From contig NZ_QRCU01000014.1 of NCBI RefSeq assembly GCF_003369445.1, positions 62,001-126,000 on the forward strand: 64,000 nt of DNA, in the 5' to 3' direction. Position numbers and translations under genes: made by a program. This DNA comes from Arthrobacter silvisoli. Lineage in GTDB: Bacteria > Actinomycetota > Actinomycetes > Actinomycetales > Micrococcaceae. Positions 44,596-55,649 of the stretch are shown here, piece after piece. The notes below the pieces were generated by a model. The model ran no database searches and was not told where the DNA came from. It worked only from the letters and a program-made list of their open reading frames with translations. How positions within the stretch are numbered: the stretch's first letter is position 1; each line of letters opens with the position of its first letter.

Positions 44596-45504
44596 ATGCT
44601 GTACTCCACCACCACGCCGGAGCAGAAGCGGCGCAGGCTGCGGGACATGCTGGCCGCCGAAGAGATCCTGCAGTTCCCCGGGGCCTTCAACCCTCTCTCG
44701 GCCCGGCTGATCGAAGAGAAGGGCTTCCCCGGCGTCTACATCTCCGGGGCAGTGCTGGCCAACGACCTCGGCCTGCCGGACATCGGCCTGACCACGCTCA
44801 CGGAAGTCGCGCAACGGGCCGGGCAGATTGCCCGGATGACCGAGCTGCCCTGCCTGGTGGACGCGGATACCGGGTTCGGCGAGCCCATGAACGTGGCCCG
44901 CACCGTGCAGGAACTGGAAAATGCCGGCCTGGCCGGCTGCCACATCGAAGACCAGTTCAACCCGAAGCGCTGCGGCCACCTTGACGGCAAGAACGTTGTG
45001 GACATCGACACCGCAGCCAAGCGCATCCGTGCCGCCGCGGACGCCCGCCGGGACCCGGACTTCCTCATCATGGCCCGCACGGACATTCGCGCCGTGGAAG
45101 GCGTGGAGGCAGCGAAGGAACGCGCACAGGCCCTCGTGGAAGCCGGCGCCGACGCGATCTTCCCGGAGGCGATGGCCACCCTGGAGGAGTTCCAGGCGAT
45201 CCGCGACGCCGTGGAGGTGCCGATCCTGGCCAACATGACCGAGTTCGGCAAGAGCGAGCTGTTCACGGTGGAACAGCTCCAGGACGTCGGCGTGAACATG
45301 GTGATCTACCCTGTCACGCTGCTGCGCATTGCCATGGGGGCTGCAGAGCGTACGCTGGAAACGATCAAGGCGACAGGGACGCAGCAGGCAGAGGTAGGGA
45401 ACATGCTCACCCGCGCCCGGCTCTACGAGCTGGTGGACTACGAAGCCTACAACCGCTTCGACACCGGCGTATTCAACTTCCAGGTTCCCGGCACCGGCCG
45501 GTAA
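44596..45504 (+). CDS. prpB: Methylisocitrate lyase
   Basis: This 302-residue enzyme of the isocitrate-lyase superfamily cleaves 2-methylisocitrate to pyruvate and succinate. The metal/substrate segment VDADTGFGEP, the signature KRCGH (124-128; catalytic Cys126) and MARTDIRAVEG are intact. The length fits PrpB and is much shorter than AceA. ATG 44596 directly abuts the prpD stop, showing operonic expression. Products feed into the TCA cycle, consistent with the neighbouring dicarboxylate genes. Confidence 0.96.
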   Translation: MLYSTTTPEQKRRRLRDMLAAEEILQFPGAFNPLSARLIEEKGFPGVYISGAVLANDLGLPDIGLTTLTEVAQRAGQIARMTELPCLVDADTGFGEPMNVARTVQELENAGLAGCHIEDQFNPKRCGHLDGKNVVDIDTAAKRIRAAADARRDPDFLIMARTDIRAVEGVEAAKERAQALVEAGADAIFPEAMATLEEFQAIRDAVEVPILANMTEFGKSELFTVEQLQDVGVNMVIYPVTLLRIAMGAAERTLETIKATGTQQAEVGNMLTRARLYELVDYEAYNRFDTGVFNFQVPGTGR

Positions 45505-45577
45505 CCGGATCCATGAAGGGCACGCAGGGACCGCGCAACAGCCGGTGCCCTGCCAGAGATGAACGAAGGAGTTCGGC

Positions 45578-46717
45578 ATGGCTGCTGAAGACATCAAAAA
45601 GGGGCTGGCCGGAGTCGTCGTGGACTACACCGCGATTTCCAAGGTCAACCCGGACACCAACTCGCTGCTGTACCGCGGCTACCCCGTTCAGGAGCTCGCC
45701 GCCCGGTGCAGCTTCGAAGAAGTCGCCTACCTGCTGTGGAACGGCGAACTTCCGACGCCGGAACAGCTCGCAGAGTTCACTGCCCGCGAGCGCGCCGGCC
45801 GTGCGCTGGACCCCGTGGTGAAGCAGGTGGTGGACACCTTGCCGCTGGAATCGCACCCGATGGATGTGTGCCGCACGGCCGCCTCCGTGATGGGCGCCCG
45901 GCATCCCCTGGCCGAGGACTCTTCCCCGGAGGCCAACATGAAGAAGGCCATCGACCTCTGGGCCGCGATGCCGGCGATCGTCGCCTACGACCAGCGCCGC
46001 CGCCGCGGACAGGACGTGGTGGAACCGCGCGAGGACCTGGGCTACTCGGCGAACTTCCTCTGGATGGCCTTCGGCGAAGACCCTGTGGACGAGGTGGTGG
46101 AGGCCTTCAACGTCTCGATGATCCTGTACGCCGAGCACTCCTTCAACGCCTCCACCTTCACCGCCCGCGTGGTCACCTCCACACTGTCCGACCTGCACTC
46201 TGCCGTCACGGCCGCCATCGGCGCCCTCAAGGGACCGCTGCACGGCGGCGCGAACGAGGCCGTGATGCACACCTTCGATGAGATCGGCATCCGCAGCGAA
46301 GAGTCCATGGAGGAGGCCGCGGCCCGGGCGAAGGCCTGGATGCAAGACGCCTTGGCGCAGAAGAAGAAGGTGATGGGTTTCGGCCACCGGGTCTACAAGC
46401 ACGGCGATTCCCGGGTGCCCACCATGAAGGCCGCCCTGGACAAGATGATCGCCCACTACGGCCGGCCCGAACTGCTGGGCCTCTACAACGGCCTGGAGCA
46501 GGCCATGGACGAAGCCAAGGGCATCAAGCCGAACCTTGACTACCCGGCCGGGCCTACGTACCACCTGATGGGCTTCGACACCCACACGTTCACGCCCCTG
46601 TTCGTGGCCAGCCGCATCACCGGCTGGACCGCCCACGTCATGGAACAGCTCACGGCCAACTCCCTGATCCGTCCGCTGAGCGAATACAACGGCGTGGACG
46701 AGCGGCACCTTACGTAG
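45578..46717 (+). CDS. prpC: 2-methylcitrate synthase
   Basis: This 379-residue citrate-synthase-family enzyme condenses propionyl-CoA and oxaloacetate. Catalytic regions are EHSFNASTFTARVVTSTLSD (His), then GPLHGGANEAVM and MGFGHRVYKHGDSR. GAAGGAG lies upstream of ATG 45578. It is 73 bases after prpB and ends before a 16-bp hairpin at 46738-46773. Its length and pathway neighbours favour methylcitrate over citrate synthase, though such enzymes can use acetyl-CoA too. Confidence 0.95.
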   Translation: MAAEDIKKGLAGVVVDYTAISKVNPDTNSLLYRGYPVQELAARCSFEEVAYLLWNGELPTPEQLAEFTARERAGRALDPVVKQVVDTLPLESHPMDVCRTAASVMGARHPLAEDSSPEANMKKAIDLWAAMPAIVAYDQRRRRGQDVVEPREDLGYSANFLWMAFGEDPVDEVVEAFNVSMILYAEHSFNASTFTARVVTSTLSDLHSAVTAAIGALKGPLHGGANEAVMHTFDEIGIRSEESMEEAAARAKAWMQDALAQKKKVMGFGHRVYKHGDSRVPTMKAALDKMIAHYGRPELLGLYNGLEQAMDEAKGIKPNLDYPAGPTYHLMGFDTHTFTPLFVASRITGWTAHVMEQLTANSLIRPLSEYNGVDERHLT

Positions 46718-46737
46718 ACCCACGCAGCAGTGCACGA

Positions 46738-46773
46738 CGGCGGGCCGGCCACCTGATGGTGGCCGGCCCGCCG
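46738..46773. terminator. Terminator of the prp operon
   Basis: This is a perfect 16-bp GC-rich stem (46738-46753 with 46758-46773) and a TGAT loop, between the convergent prpC and NUDIX genes. There is no T-run. Confidence 0.8.
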
Positions 46774-46792
46774 GGCTGTCCGGGGTCTTCAG

Positions 46793-47272
46793 TCAGCGGT
46801 GTGTCACGTGGCTGACCGTGGTGTTGTCGTCGTTGAGGACGACGTCGATGTCCAGGATCCTGCCGCCAAGCGCCATGGGCAGCCAGTGTTCCGCGTCCTG
46901 CCACATACGGTCGACGGGGAGGGCATGCGCCGCGAACCACTCCGGCGCGATTTCGGCGCTTTCCTGCGGTTTCCCGTCCCACCGCGTGGCCACGAACAGC
47001 CGGGTGCGCATGTTCCAGTCCGGGCGCGAGGGGAACACGAACCGGACTGTGCCGGCGTCCACCAGATCTGTTTCACGGACGGTCACCCCGGACTCTTCGA
47101 AGACCTCCCGGCAGGCGGCTTCCGCGTCGCTTTCGCCCGGCTCGACGTGCCCGCCCAGGCCCACCACCTTGCCTGCCCCGAATCCTGTCTTCTTCTGTCC
47201 GAGCAGGACCTCCCGGCCGCCGTCGGGCAGGTCCCGGACCAGGAAGCAAAGGGTGACGGCGGCGAATTCCAT
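46793..47272 (-). CDS. NUDIX hydrolase (MutT / 8-oxo-dGTP diphosphatase type)
   Basis: This 159-residue single-domain enzyme has the complete NUDIX box: GGHVEPGESDAEAACREVFE then ESG. It is preceded by RDLPDGGREVLLGQKKTGFG. Aromatic and acidic residues after the box (WNMRTRLFVATRWDG) resemble MTH1/MutT-like proteins that hydrolyse oxidised nucleotides. The substrate is not proven by sequence. It is convergent with prpC across the 46738-46773 hairpin. It stands alone on its strand; the sigma/anti-sigma pair lies upstream beyond a 44-base gap. Confidence 0.88.
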   Translation of the reverse strand: MEFAAVTLCFLVRDLPDGGREVLLGQKKTGFGAGKVVGLGGHVEPGESDAEAACREVFEESGVTVRETDLVDAGTVRFVFPSRPDWNMRTRLFVATRWDGKPQESAEIAPEWFAAHALPVDRMWQDAEHWLPMALGGRILDIDVVLNDDNTTVSHVTHR

Positions 47273-47316
47273 GCCCCCACCCTATCGCCGGTAGCCTATC
47301 GCCGCGGCGGATCCGG

Positions 47317-48657
47317 CTAGTCGACGTTCTTATCCGCCACCGTCAGCGAGGTCATCATGGCCTTGGCCTGCCGGTATTCCTCGCTGTTGCGGTACTCGAT
47401 GGCCTCGGCCATGCTGTTGAAGACCAGCACGCCCTGTGCCGCGGCTTCGGCACCCGTGAGGTCCGGGCGCATCTGGACGCCGCTGGCGAACATGTAGATG
47501 GGCGATTCCTTCGGCCCGTTGACCACGTTGTAGATCAGGCAGGCCTTGCCGTCCGCCCCTCCGATGGTGCTGGTCAATCCGTAGGAGGCAAGGACCTTTC
47601 CGCCGGATTCCATGACCCGGTAGGCAAAGCGCGGAGTGACGCTGTTGGGGAACTCTTTGTTGTAGGGCAGCGGTACCTCGGCATAGTCCAGCACGATGTA
47701 CGGGACAGCCGGGGTGCAGGAGCCGCCAAGGCTGCTGTCCTTGTTTCCGTACGCCAATTCTGCGACCTTCTTGCCGGAGGAGTCGTGCACCGCCAGGTTC
47801 ACCGCCCCGGGGGTGCTGCTTTCCTTGGGCTGCACGGTCCAATGGGCCGGGTAGCTGAAGCTCACGCGGCCGTCCGGACTGACGTACCCGTTGGGCAAAG
47901 AGACGCCGTCCGTTGCTGCCACCGGCCCGTCACCCACCAGTTGCGGCCGGATCCCCACCGGGATGCCCTTGTCCGCGAATTCCTTGTCCATGGCCTGCTG
48001 CGGCGTGAGGTACTGGCCGTTCTGCGAGACGTCGTTGTTCAAGGCCAGGAACTTCCAGCTGGAGACGCTGGACCATGGCTGCTGGAAGTCCGTGAGGAAG
48101 CGCTTGTTGTCCTGCAGCTTGGCGATGTTGTACCAGGCATCGCCGCCGTCGCCCCCGATGACCCGGGCACCTTCCGCGGAGAGCTCGTAGGCGAGCCAGC
48201 CGTCCGCGCATCCCAGCACCTTGTAGTACTTCTGTTCCGCCGCGGGGATCGCTTCGATCGCGGGGTCCTGGGTGCTGCGGCGCAGGTCGATGTTGGCAGG
48301 CGCGCAGGCCACGCCATTGGTGCTCAGGCCGGCCGGCTGGGTTGCCGTGGGGCTGGGCGTGGCGGTCGGAGCCGGGCTGGCCGAAACCGACGGGGTTCCC
48401 GTATTCGCCGGAGCAGGTGGCTGCTGCGGCATCAGGTTTGCGCCGACGACGACCGCGGCCGCAACGGCTGCGGCGGCGACCAAGCCGGCCGCAGTGGCGC
48501 GCAGGACAGTGCGCCGCGGGGGCTTCCGCCCGGCCAGGGAGACGACGTTCGGGTCGGTGGAGAACACGATTGAACGGGCAGAGTCGATTCCCGGCGTGGT
48601 GTCCGGTTCACCGACGCGCGGCTTGGCGTCCTTCATGAGTTGCTCGATGCGGTCCAT
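47317..48657 (-). CDS. Membrane-anchored anti-sigma-like protein
   Basis: This 446-residue protein has a short cytoplasmic N-terminus (MDRIEQLMKDAKPRVGEPDT), one membrane helix (TAAGLVAAAAVAAAVVVGAN, about 54-76), a Pro/Thr/Ser linker and a large extracytoplasmic domain. That domain includes DGRVSFSYPAHWTVQPKES and LNGPKESPIYMF-like strands. It starts two bases after the sigma gene stop, so the pair is coupled. The N-terminus lacks a clear zinc anti-sigma HxxxCxxC motif, so anti-sigma function is inferred from position and topology. ATG 48657 is chosen; the 33-residue extension overlaps the sigma gene. The ligand of the outer domain is unknown. Confidence 0.78.
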   Translation of the reverse strand: MDRIEQLMKDAKPRVGEPDTTPGIDSARSIVFSTDPNVVSLAGRKPPRRTVLRATAAGLVAAAAVAAAVVVGANLMPQQPPAPANTGTPSVSASPAPTATPSPTATQPAGLSTNGVACAPANIDLRRSTQDPAIEAIPAAEQKYYKVLGCADGWLAYELSAEGARVIGGDGGDAWYNIAKLQDNKRFLTDFQQPWSSVSSWKFLALNNDVSQNGQYLTPQQAMDKEFADKGIPVGIRPQLVGDGPVAATDGVSLPNGYVSPDGRVSFSYPAHWTVQPKESSTPGAVNLAVHDSSGKKVAELAYGNKDSSLGGSCTPAVPYIVLDYAEVPLPYNKEFPNSVTPRFAYRVMESGGKVLASYGLTSTIGGADGKACLIYNVVNGPKESPIYMFASGVQMRPDLTGAEAAAQGVLVFNSMAEAIEYRNSEEYRQAKAMMTSLTVADKNVD

Positions 48658-48659
48658 GG

Positions 48660-49163
48660 CTAGCCCTTCCGTTCTGTCATGAGGTGTGTGGGGGCGGCTT
48701 TCGCGAAGGCCTTCCGGGCGCGGTGCAGGCGGACGGCCGCAGCCGAGGGTGAACATTCGAGGCTTTCGGCCAGTTCGGCGGTGCTGAGTTCGTCCCAGTA
48801 GCTGAGCATGAGCACTTCGCGGTCGCGGTCGTTCAGCCGCGTCAGGACCTCGGCGACGGCGGCGCGCAGGCCATCGTCTGCCGCTTCGCCTTGGGTGCGG
48901 GCTTCCTCCGCCAGCCGTTCGATGAGCTGTTCGCGGCGGCGCCTGCCTTTGTACTCGTTGCCCAGCACGTTCCTGGCGGTGGCGATCAGCCAGCCAATGC
49001 CCGGCGGTTCCTCGAGCCGTTTTTCCCAGACGATGCGGAAGACGTCCGCGGCGAGCTCCTCCGCCCGCGCCCGGTCGTTGATGCGGTACGCGATGTAGTG
49101 GTAGACGCGGGTGAAGTGCTGAGAATGCAGAGCGATGAACTCGTGCTCCCTGGCAGCCAACAT
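48660..49163 (-). CDS. ECF-subfamily RNA polymerase sigma factor
   Basis: This 167-residue sigma factor has region 2 (FTRVYHYIAYRINDRARAEE, then LAADVFRIVWEKRL) and region 4 (LTRLNDRDREVLMLSYWDEL, then STAELAESLECSPSAAAVRL). It is followed by the anti-sigma-like gene. GGGGGGAT precedes ATG 49163. The upstream region contains GTAAGAAACC (49225-49234, minus strand) and ACTAAGTC about 15 bases later, a possible autoregulated promoter. The stress it responds to is unknown. Confidence 0.93.
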   Translation of the reverse strand: MLAAREHEFIALHSQHFTRVYHYIAYRINDRARAEELAADVFRIVWEKRLEEPPGIGWLIATARNVLGNEYKGRRRREQLIERLAEEARTQGEAADDGLRAAVAEVLTRLNDRDREVLMLSYWDELSTAELAESLECSPSAAAVRLHRARKAFAKAAPTHLMTERKG

Positions 49164-49266
49164 TTTGCTGATCCCCCCGGACTTGATGGCTTCGATTTTA
49201 AAGACTTAGTGTCCCGGGAGCAGCGGTTTCTTACATCGCTTGGAGGAATTTTCAGCGAAGAATTTC

Positions 49267-50244
49267 CTAGCCCAGCGCGCGGGGGTGCGCTGCGGCGTAC
49301 ACTTCGCGAAGGGTGTCGGCTGTGACCAGCGTGTACACCTGGGTGGTGGTCACTGAGGCGTGGCCGAGGAGTTCCTGGACCACCCGGACGTCTGCGCCGC
49401 CCTCCAGCAGATGGGTGGCGAAGGAATGCCGAAGGGTGTGCGGGGAGACGTCCTTGGTGATGTTCGCTTTGTCTGCCGCGGTTTTCAGGATGGTCCACGC
49501 GCTCTGCCTGCTGATGCGGCCGCCGCGCGCGTTCAGGAAGAGGGCGGGAGTGCCCTTGCCCTTGGCGGCGAGCAGCGGGCGGCCACGCACCAAATAGGCC
49601 CCGATGGCGCGTGCCCCATAGGAGCCCAGCGGCACCAGCCGCTCCTTGGAGCCCTTGCCGAACAGCCGGACGATCGGGGGGCCGCCGGAATCCTGCCCGG
49701 CGGAGTCGGTCTCGAGGGATACGTCGTCGACGTCCAGCCCTACTGCTTCGCTGATGCGGGCACCGGTGGAGTAGAGGAATTCGAGCAGGGCGCGGTCGCG
49801 CAACCCCGTGGGGGTGTCCGTGCCGGCTGCTTCGAGGATCCGGGTGACCTCGTCCACGCTGATGGCCTTGGGCAGCCGCTTGCCGGGCATCGGCGGGTGG
49901 ACATCGCTGGCGGGGTCCGCCGTCGTGGTTCCTTCCAGGGCCCAGAACTTGTGGAGGCCGCGCACGGCAACCACGGTCCGCGCAGCTGAGCGCACGCCGA
50001 GGGCGGCGGCTCCGTCGGAACCATCAGAGAGCGCCTGCACGAACGCGGTGACGTCGTGCCGGGAGACCTTGCCGGGCGTGTCGACCCCGGCGGCAGCGAG
50101 GAAGTTGGCGTAGCGGGAAAGGTCGCGCCGGTAGGCGGAGAGTGTGTTGCTGGCCAGGCCGCGCTCGACCCCCAGGTGCTGCAGGTAGTCGCTGACGGCC
50201 CGGTCGACGGCGGTGGCCGCGCGGGTGTCTTCCCCCGGCTGCAT
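49267..50244 (-). CDS. xerD: Tyrosine recombinase XerD
   Basis: This 325-residue site-specific recombinase resolves chromosome dimers at dif with XerC. Catalytic residues are in place: Arg163 (TGARISEA), Lys200 ([11 protein letters not shown]), His269 and Arg272 ([12 protein letters not shown]), His295 ([10 protein letters not shown]) and nucleophile Tyr304. I chose ATG 50244, two bases after the NUDIX stop (TGA-CC-ATG); the 460-codon frame extends into that gene spuriously. In mycobacteria xerD lies close to parA-scpA-scpB. Here about 13.6 kb of metabolic genes separate them. Confidence 0.95.
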   Translation of the reverse strand: MQPGEDTRAATAVDRAVSDYLQHLGVERGLASNTLSAYRRDLSRYANFLAAAGVDTPGKVSRHDVTAFVQALSDGSDGAAALGVRSAARTVVAVRGLHKFWALEGTTTADPASDVHPPMPGKRLPKAISVDEVTRILEAAGTDTPTGLRDRALLEFLYSTGARISEAVGLDVDDVSLETDSAGQDSGGPPIVRLFGKGSKERLVPLGSYGARAIGAYLVRGRPLLAAKGKGTPALFLNARGGRISRQSAWTILKTAADKANITKDVSPHTLRHSFATHLLEGGADVRVVQELLGHASVTTTQVYTLVTADTLREVYAAAHPRALG

Positions 50245-50246
50245 GG

Positions 50247-50909
50247 TCAGCGCTGGCTGGGGTGGGCCGGCCAGGGCGCATTGCCGGGCCGCAGTCCGCT
50301 GAAGCCGCGGGCGCGTGCGGCCGCTGCCGCGAGGATGCCGACGACGGCCGAGGGGTTGTGCAGCCGGCCTTCCAGGACGGCGGCAACGGCGTCGTCCAGA
50401 GAGACCCAGGCCAGTTCGATTTCGGCTTCCTCGTCCGTGCGGAGGTGGCGCTCGGCCTCCGGGACGTCCGACAGGCCGCGGGCCAGGTAGATCCGGATCG
50501 CTTCGCTGGAGGAACCGGGCGAGTTGAAGAAGTCCGCCAGGACGTTCCACTCCCCCGCCTGCAAATCGGCTTCCTCCGCCAGTTCCCGCGCCGCGCCGAC
50601 GACGAAGTCCTCCCCCTCGATGTCCAGCAGACCCGCGGGAATCTCCCACAGGTCCATGCCCACCGGGTGCCGGTACTGCTTGAGCAGCAGGATGTCGCCG
50701 TCGTCGTTCATGGGCAGGACGGCCACGGCGCCCGGGTGGTCGATGTAGTCGCGGACCAGGGTGCCGCTGTCCTCGGCAAGTTCGAAGGCGTCACTGACGA
50801 CGTCCCAGATCCGGCCCTCATAGACCTTGCTGGACGACAAAAGACGGCGCGGGCTCGGTGTATCCGAAAACTGCCGGGAACTGCTGGAAGATTCGGAACT
50901 ACCGGGCAT
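50247..50909 (-). CDS. NUDIX hydrolase, ADP-ribose pyrophosphatase type
   Basis: This 220-residue enzyme has the NUDIX box [20 protein letters not shown] then EAD. It is preceded by [16 protein letters not shown] and followed by [20 protein letters not shown], which is typical of ADP-ribose pyrophosphatases. The Ser-rich N-terminus is a short disordered lead. Location between pyrG and xerD matches Rv1700 of M. tuberculosis. It probably removes ADP-ribose and related dinucleotides. Confidence 0.93.
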   Translation of the reverse strand: MPGSSESSSSSRQFSDTPSPRRLLSSSKVYEGRIWDVVSDAFELAEDSGTLVRDYIDHPGAVAVLPMNDDGDILLLKQYRHPVGMDLWEIPAGLLDIEGEDFVVGAARELAEEADLQAGEWNVLADFFNSPGSSSEAIRIYLARGLSDVPEAERHLRTDEEAEIELAWVSLDDAVAAVLEGRLHNPSAVVGILAAAAARARGFSGLRPGNAPWPAHPSQR

Positions 50910-50938
50910 CGCGCCGTCCTTTGCGGGTGCTGAATGAA

Positions 50939-52786
<1,848 letters not shown>

Positions 52787-52822
52787 TTACCGTTCCGGGC
52801 GTGTCGGGAAGGCCCGCGGAGG

Positions 52823-54562
52823 CTACGCGGGCTGCGGCAAAAGCTTGGCGTCGTCGAGCAGTTCCTGGGCGTGGGCGCGGGCAGACTCGGAATCCTCCTG
52901 CCCGGCCAGCATCCTCGCCAGCTCCCGGACGCGTTCGTCCTCGTCCAGCAGCTGCACGTCACTGGAGGTGAATCCGGTGGACGTCTTGCCGTCCGTGCCC
53001 CGCACCGAGGTCTTGGTCACACGGATGTGCTGGTTGGCGAAGGCCGCCACCTGCGGCAGGTGGGTGACCACCAGGACCTGCACGTGGCGGGCCAGCATCG
53101 CGAGCCGGCGGCCGATCTCGACGGCGGCCTTGCCGCCCACGCCGGCATCGACCTCGTCGAAGACGAAGGTGGGGACCGGGTCCACCGCGGCGAGGACCAC
53201 CTCGATGGCCAGCATCACCCGGGACAGTTCACCGCCCGAGGCGCCCTTGCCGAGCGGCCGCGCGGGCGCGCCCGAATGCGGCTGCAGGAGGAATGCGACG
53301 TCATCCTGGCCATGCGCGGAAAGCTCTCCGCTGTCCTGGACCTCGATCACGAGGGTGGCGTCGGCCATCGCAAGGGCTGTCAGTTCGGCGCTGACGCGCG
53401 TGGAAAGTCCCTTGGCCGCCTTGGTGCGGGCCTTGCTGATCCGGGCTGCCTGCTTGCGCAGCTCCGCTTCGGCGGACGTGACTGCGGCTTCCAGGGCTTC
53501 GATGCGGGTGGAATCGTCCTGCAGTTCGTCCAGGCGGGACCGTGCCGTGGCAGCCCATTCCAGGACCTCGTCGATGCTGGGGGCGTATTTGCGGATGAGC
53601 TTGGCCAGCACGGCCCGGCGTTCCTCGATCTCGGCCAGCCGTTCCGGGCCTTCGGAATCGAGGGATGCCTGGTAGCTGGAGAGCTCCGCGGCAATGTCGT
53701 TGAGCAGGAAGCCCACCTCGGCGAGCCGGGACGCGGCCGCACCGAGTGCTTCGTCGTGTTCGGCCACCTGTTCCAGCTGGCGCTTGGCGGCGTCCACCAA
53801 GGTGGTGGCGTCCCCGCTGTCGCCGAAATCTTCGGCGATCAGGGCTTCGTGGGCGGCGGCTGCGGCGATCCGCAACTCCTCCACGTTGGCCAGTTTCACG
53901 GCTTCGCCCTTGAGGGATTCGTCTTCGCCGGGCTGGGGATCCACGTCGTCGATTTCCTCCAGCGCCCCCTGCAGCGACTCGGCCTCGCGCAGCCGTTCCC
54001 GGGCCTCGCTCCGGAGGGTGTCCAGCTCGGCCTGGTCCGATTTCCAGCGCGCGTAGAGTTCCTGGTACCCGCCCAGGATCCCGCCGAGTTCGGCCCCGGC
54101 AAAACGGTCCAGGGCGTTCCGCTGCGCCGTGACACCCTTGAGCCGGATCTGGTCCGACTGGCCGTGCACCACTACAAGGCTCTCGCCGAGCTCTGCGAGG
54201 ACCCCCACCGGGGCGGAGCGGCCGCCCACGAACGCCCGGCTGCGGCCGTCCGCACCGACGGTGCGGGCCAACAGGAGCTGCGCGCCGCCGTCGAACTCTT
54301 CGGCCTCGCCGCCCGCTTCCAGGGCGCGTTCGACGGCGGTGTGCCCGGGATCCAGGCTCAGCAGGGCTTCCGCGGAGGCGGACTTCGCCCCGGTCCGGAC
54401 GGCGCCGGCGTCGGAACGCGAGCCCAGCAGCAGCCCGACGGCCGTGACCACCATGGTCTTGCCGGCACCGGTTTCGCCGGTGACGACGCTCAGCCCCGGG
54501 CCGAGCGGCAAGGTGGCGTCGGTGATAACGCCGAGGTCGCGGATGCGCAGTTCCTCGATCAT
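52823..54562 (-). CDS. recN: DNA repair protein RecN
   Basis: This 579-residue SMC-like ATPase acts in double-strand-break repair. Walker A is SVVTGETGAGKTMVVTAVGL near the N-terminus. Coiled-coil segments fill the middle (ELDTLRSEARERLREAESLQ). The C-terminal signature/Walker B part has KGASGGELSRVMLAIEVVLA and TFVFDEVDAGVGGKAAVEIG. It starts three bases after nadK, so the two are co-transcribed. Rv1696 is the positional counterpart. Confidence 0.96.
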   Translation of the reverse strand: MIEELRIRDLGVITDATLPLGPGLSVVTGETGAGKTMVVTAVGLLLGSRSDAGAVRTGAKSASAEALLSLDPGHTAVERALEAGGEAEEFDGGAQLLLARTVGADGRSRAFVGGRSAPVGVLAELGESLVVVHGQSDQIRLKGVTAQRNALDRFAGAELGGILGGYQELYARWKSDQAELDTLRSEARERLREAESLQGALEEIDDVDPQPGEDESLKGEAVKLANVEELRIAAAAAHEALIAEDFGDSGDATTLVDAAKRQLEQVAEHDEALGAAASRLAEVGFLLNDIAAELSSYQASLDSEGPERLAEIEERRAVLAKLIRKYAPSIDEVLEWAATARSRLDELQDDSTRIEALEAAVTSAEAELRKQAARISKARTKAAKGLSTRVSAELTALAMADATLVIEVQDSGELSAHGQDDVAFLLQPHSGAPARPLGKGASGGELSRVMLAIEVVLAAVDPVPTFVFDEVDAGVGGKAAVEIGRRLAMLARHVQVLVVTHLPQVAAFANQHIRVTKTSVRGTDGKTSTGFTSSDVQLLDEDERVRELARMLAGQEDSESARAHAQELLDDAKLLPQPA

Positions 54563-54565
54563 GGA

Positions 54566-55621
54566 TCAGCTCTCCTTCGTGGCTTCGTTGCCGGGCCCCG
54601 GGCTTTCCTCCCACGCGGCGTCCTCCCGGCCATACCCGGGATCGTGGGGGCCGGGCAACGGTGTGGGGATCGGCGTGCGGACCACCGGGACGGGGCCGGT
54701 GTGGATTTCGGCCGAGCGCGGCACAGGGCCGCGCCAGCCGTGGATGGGAAGTTCGAACTTGCGCACCAGGCGGGCCGAGAAAGGCGTCTGGTGGGTGCGG
54801 GCCAGGCGTACTGGCCGCGTGGAGCGGGTGACCTCCACCCGGGCGCCGGGCGGCAGGTCCACGGAGCGCCGGCCATCGCACCAGAGCACGCCCTTGGCGT
54901 CGGTGCGGTTGAGGATTTCCACGGCGAGCTTGGAGCGCGGGGAGACCACCAGCGGCTTGGTGAAGAGCGCGTGGGCGCTGATCGGCACGATCACCAGGGC
55001 TTCGACTTCGGGCCACACCACGGGCCCGCCCGAGGAGAACGCGTAGGCCGTGGAGCCGGTAGGGGTGGCAAGTACCACGCCGTCGCAGCCGAACGAAGTC
55101 AACGGACGTTCATCCACTTCCGTGACCACTTCGACCATGCGTTCGCGGTCGGCCTTTTCGATCGCGGCTTCGTTGAGGGCCCAGGTGTGCCAGATCTTCT
55201 GGCCGCGCACCCACACCTGGACGTCGATGGTCATGCGCTCTTCGACCGTGTACTCACGGCTGGCGATCCAGTCCACGGTCTGGGTGAGGTCCGCCCGTTC
55301 GCTTTCGGCGAGGAAGCCCACGTGCCCCAGGTTCACGCCGAGCATGGGCAGGTCCACCTCGCGGACCAGTTCCGCGGCGCGCAGGATGGTGCCATCGCCG
55401 CCCAGGACCATGACGAGTTCCACGTCCTCGAGGCGGACGTCTTCGTGCAGGATCTCGATGGGTTTGTCCACGTGGCCGAAGAAGCGCTCCACATCCGCCA
55501 GTTCGGACTTCTGCATCACCGGCACCAGGCCGGAGGAATGCAGGGCGTCGCAGGCATCCCAGGCTGCGCGGAGGGATTCTTCCCGCCCGGTGTGGGCAAG
55601 GACCAGTACGCGCCTGCTCAT
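54566..55621 (-). CDS. nadK: NAD kinase
   Basis: This 351-residue enzyme phosphorylates NAD to NADP. The GGDGT motif is in VMVLGGDGTILRAAELVREV, with the conserved GVNLGHVGFL and NEAAIEK and the second-substrate segment GDGVVLATPTGSTAY-like (FGCDGVVLATPTGSTAYAFS). I chose ATG 55621 (MSRRVLVLAHTGREES); the ATG at 55678 adds 19 residues inside tlyA and is rejected. The Pro-rich C-terminal tail is species-specific. It lies between tlyA and recN, as Rv1695. Confidence 0.96.
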   Translation of the reverse strand: MSRRVLVLAHTGREESLRAAWDACDALHSSGLVPVMQKSELADVERFFGHVDKPIEILHEDVRLEDVELVMVLGGDGTILRAAELVREVDLPMLGVNLGHVGFLAESERADLTQTVDWIASREYTVEERMTIDVQVWVRGQKIWHTWALNEAAIEKADRERMVEVVTEVDERPLTSFGCDGVVLATPTGSTAYAFSSGGPVVWPEVEALVIVPISAHALFTKPLVVSPRSKLAVEILNRTDAKGVLWCDGRRSVDLPPGARVEVTRSTRPVRLARTHQTPFSARLVRKFELPIHGWRGPVPRSAEIHTGPVPVVRTPIPTPLPGPHDPGYGREDAAWEESPGPGNEATKES

Positions 55622-55649
55622 GGGTTTCCGTTCCGCTCGTGGCCTGTTC

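Noticed and set aside
50245..50649. XerD N-terminal extension through the NUDIX gene
   Set aside because: The NUDIX frame is clearly coding, and XerD similarity begins at [10 protein letters not shown].
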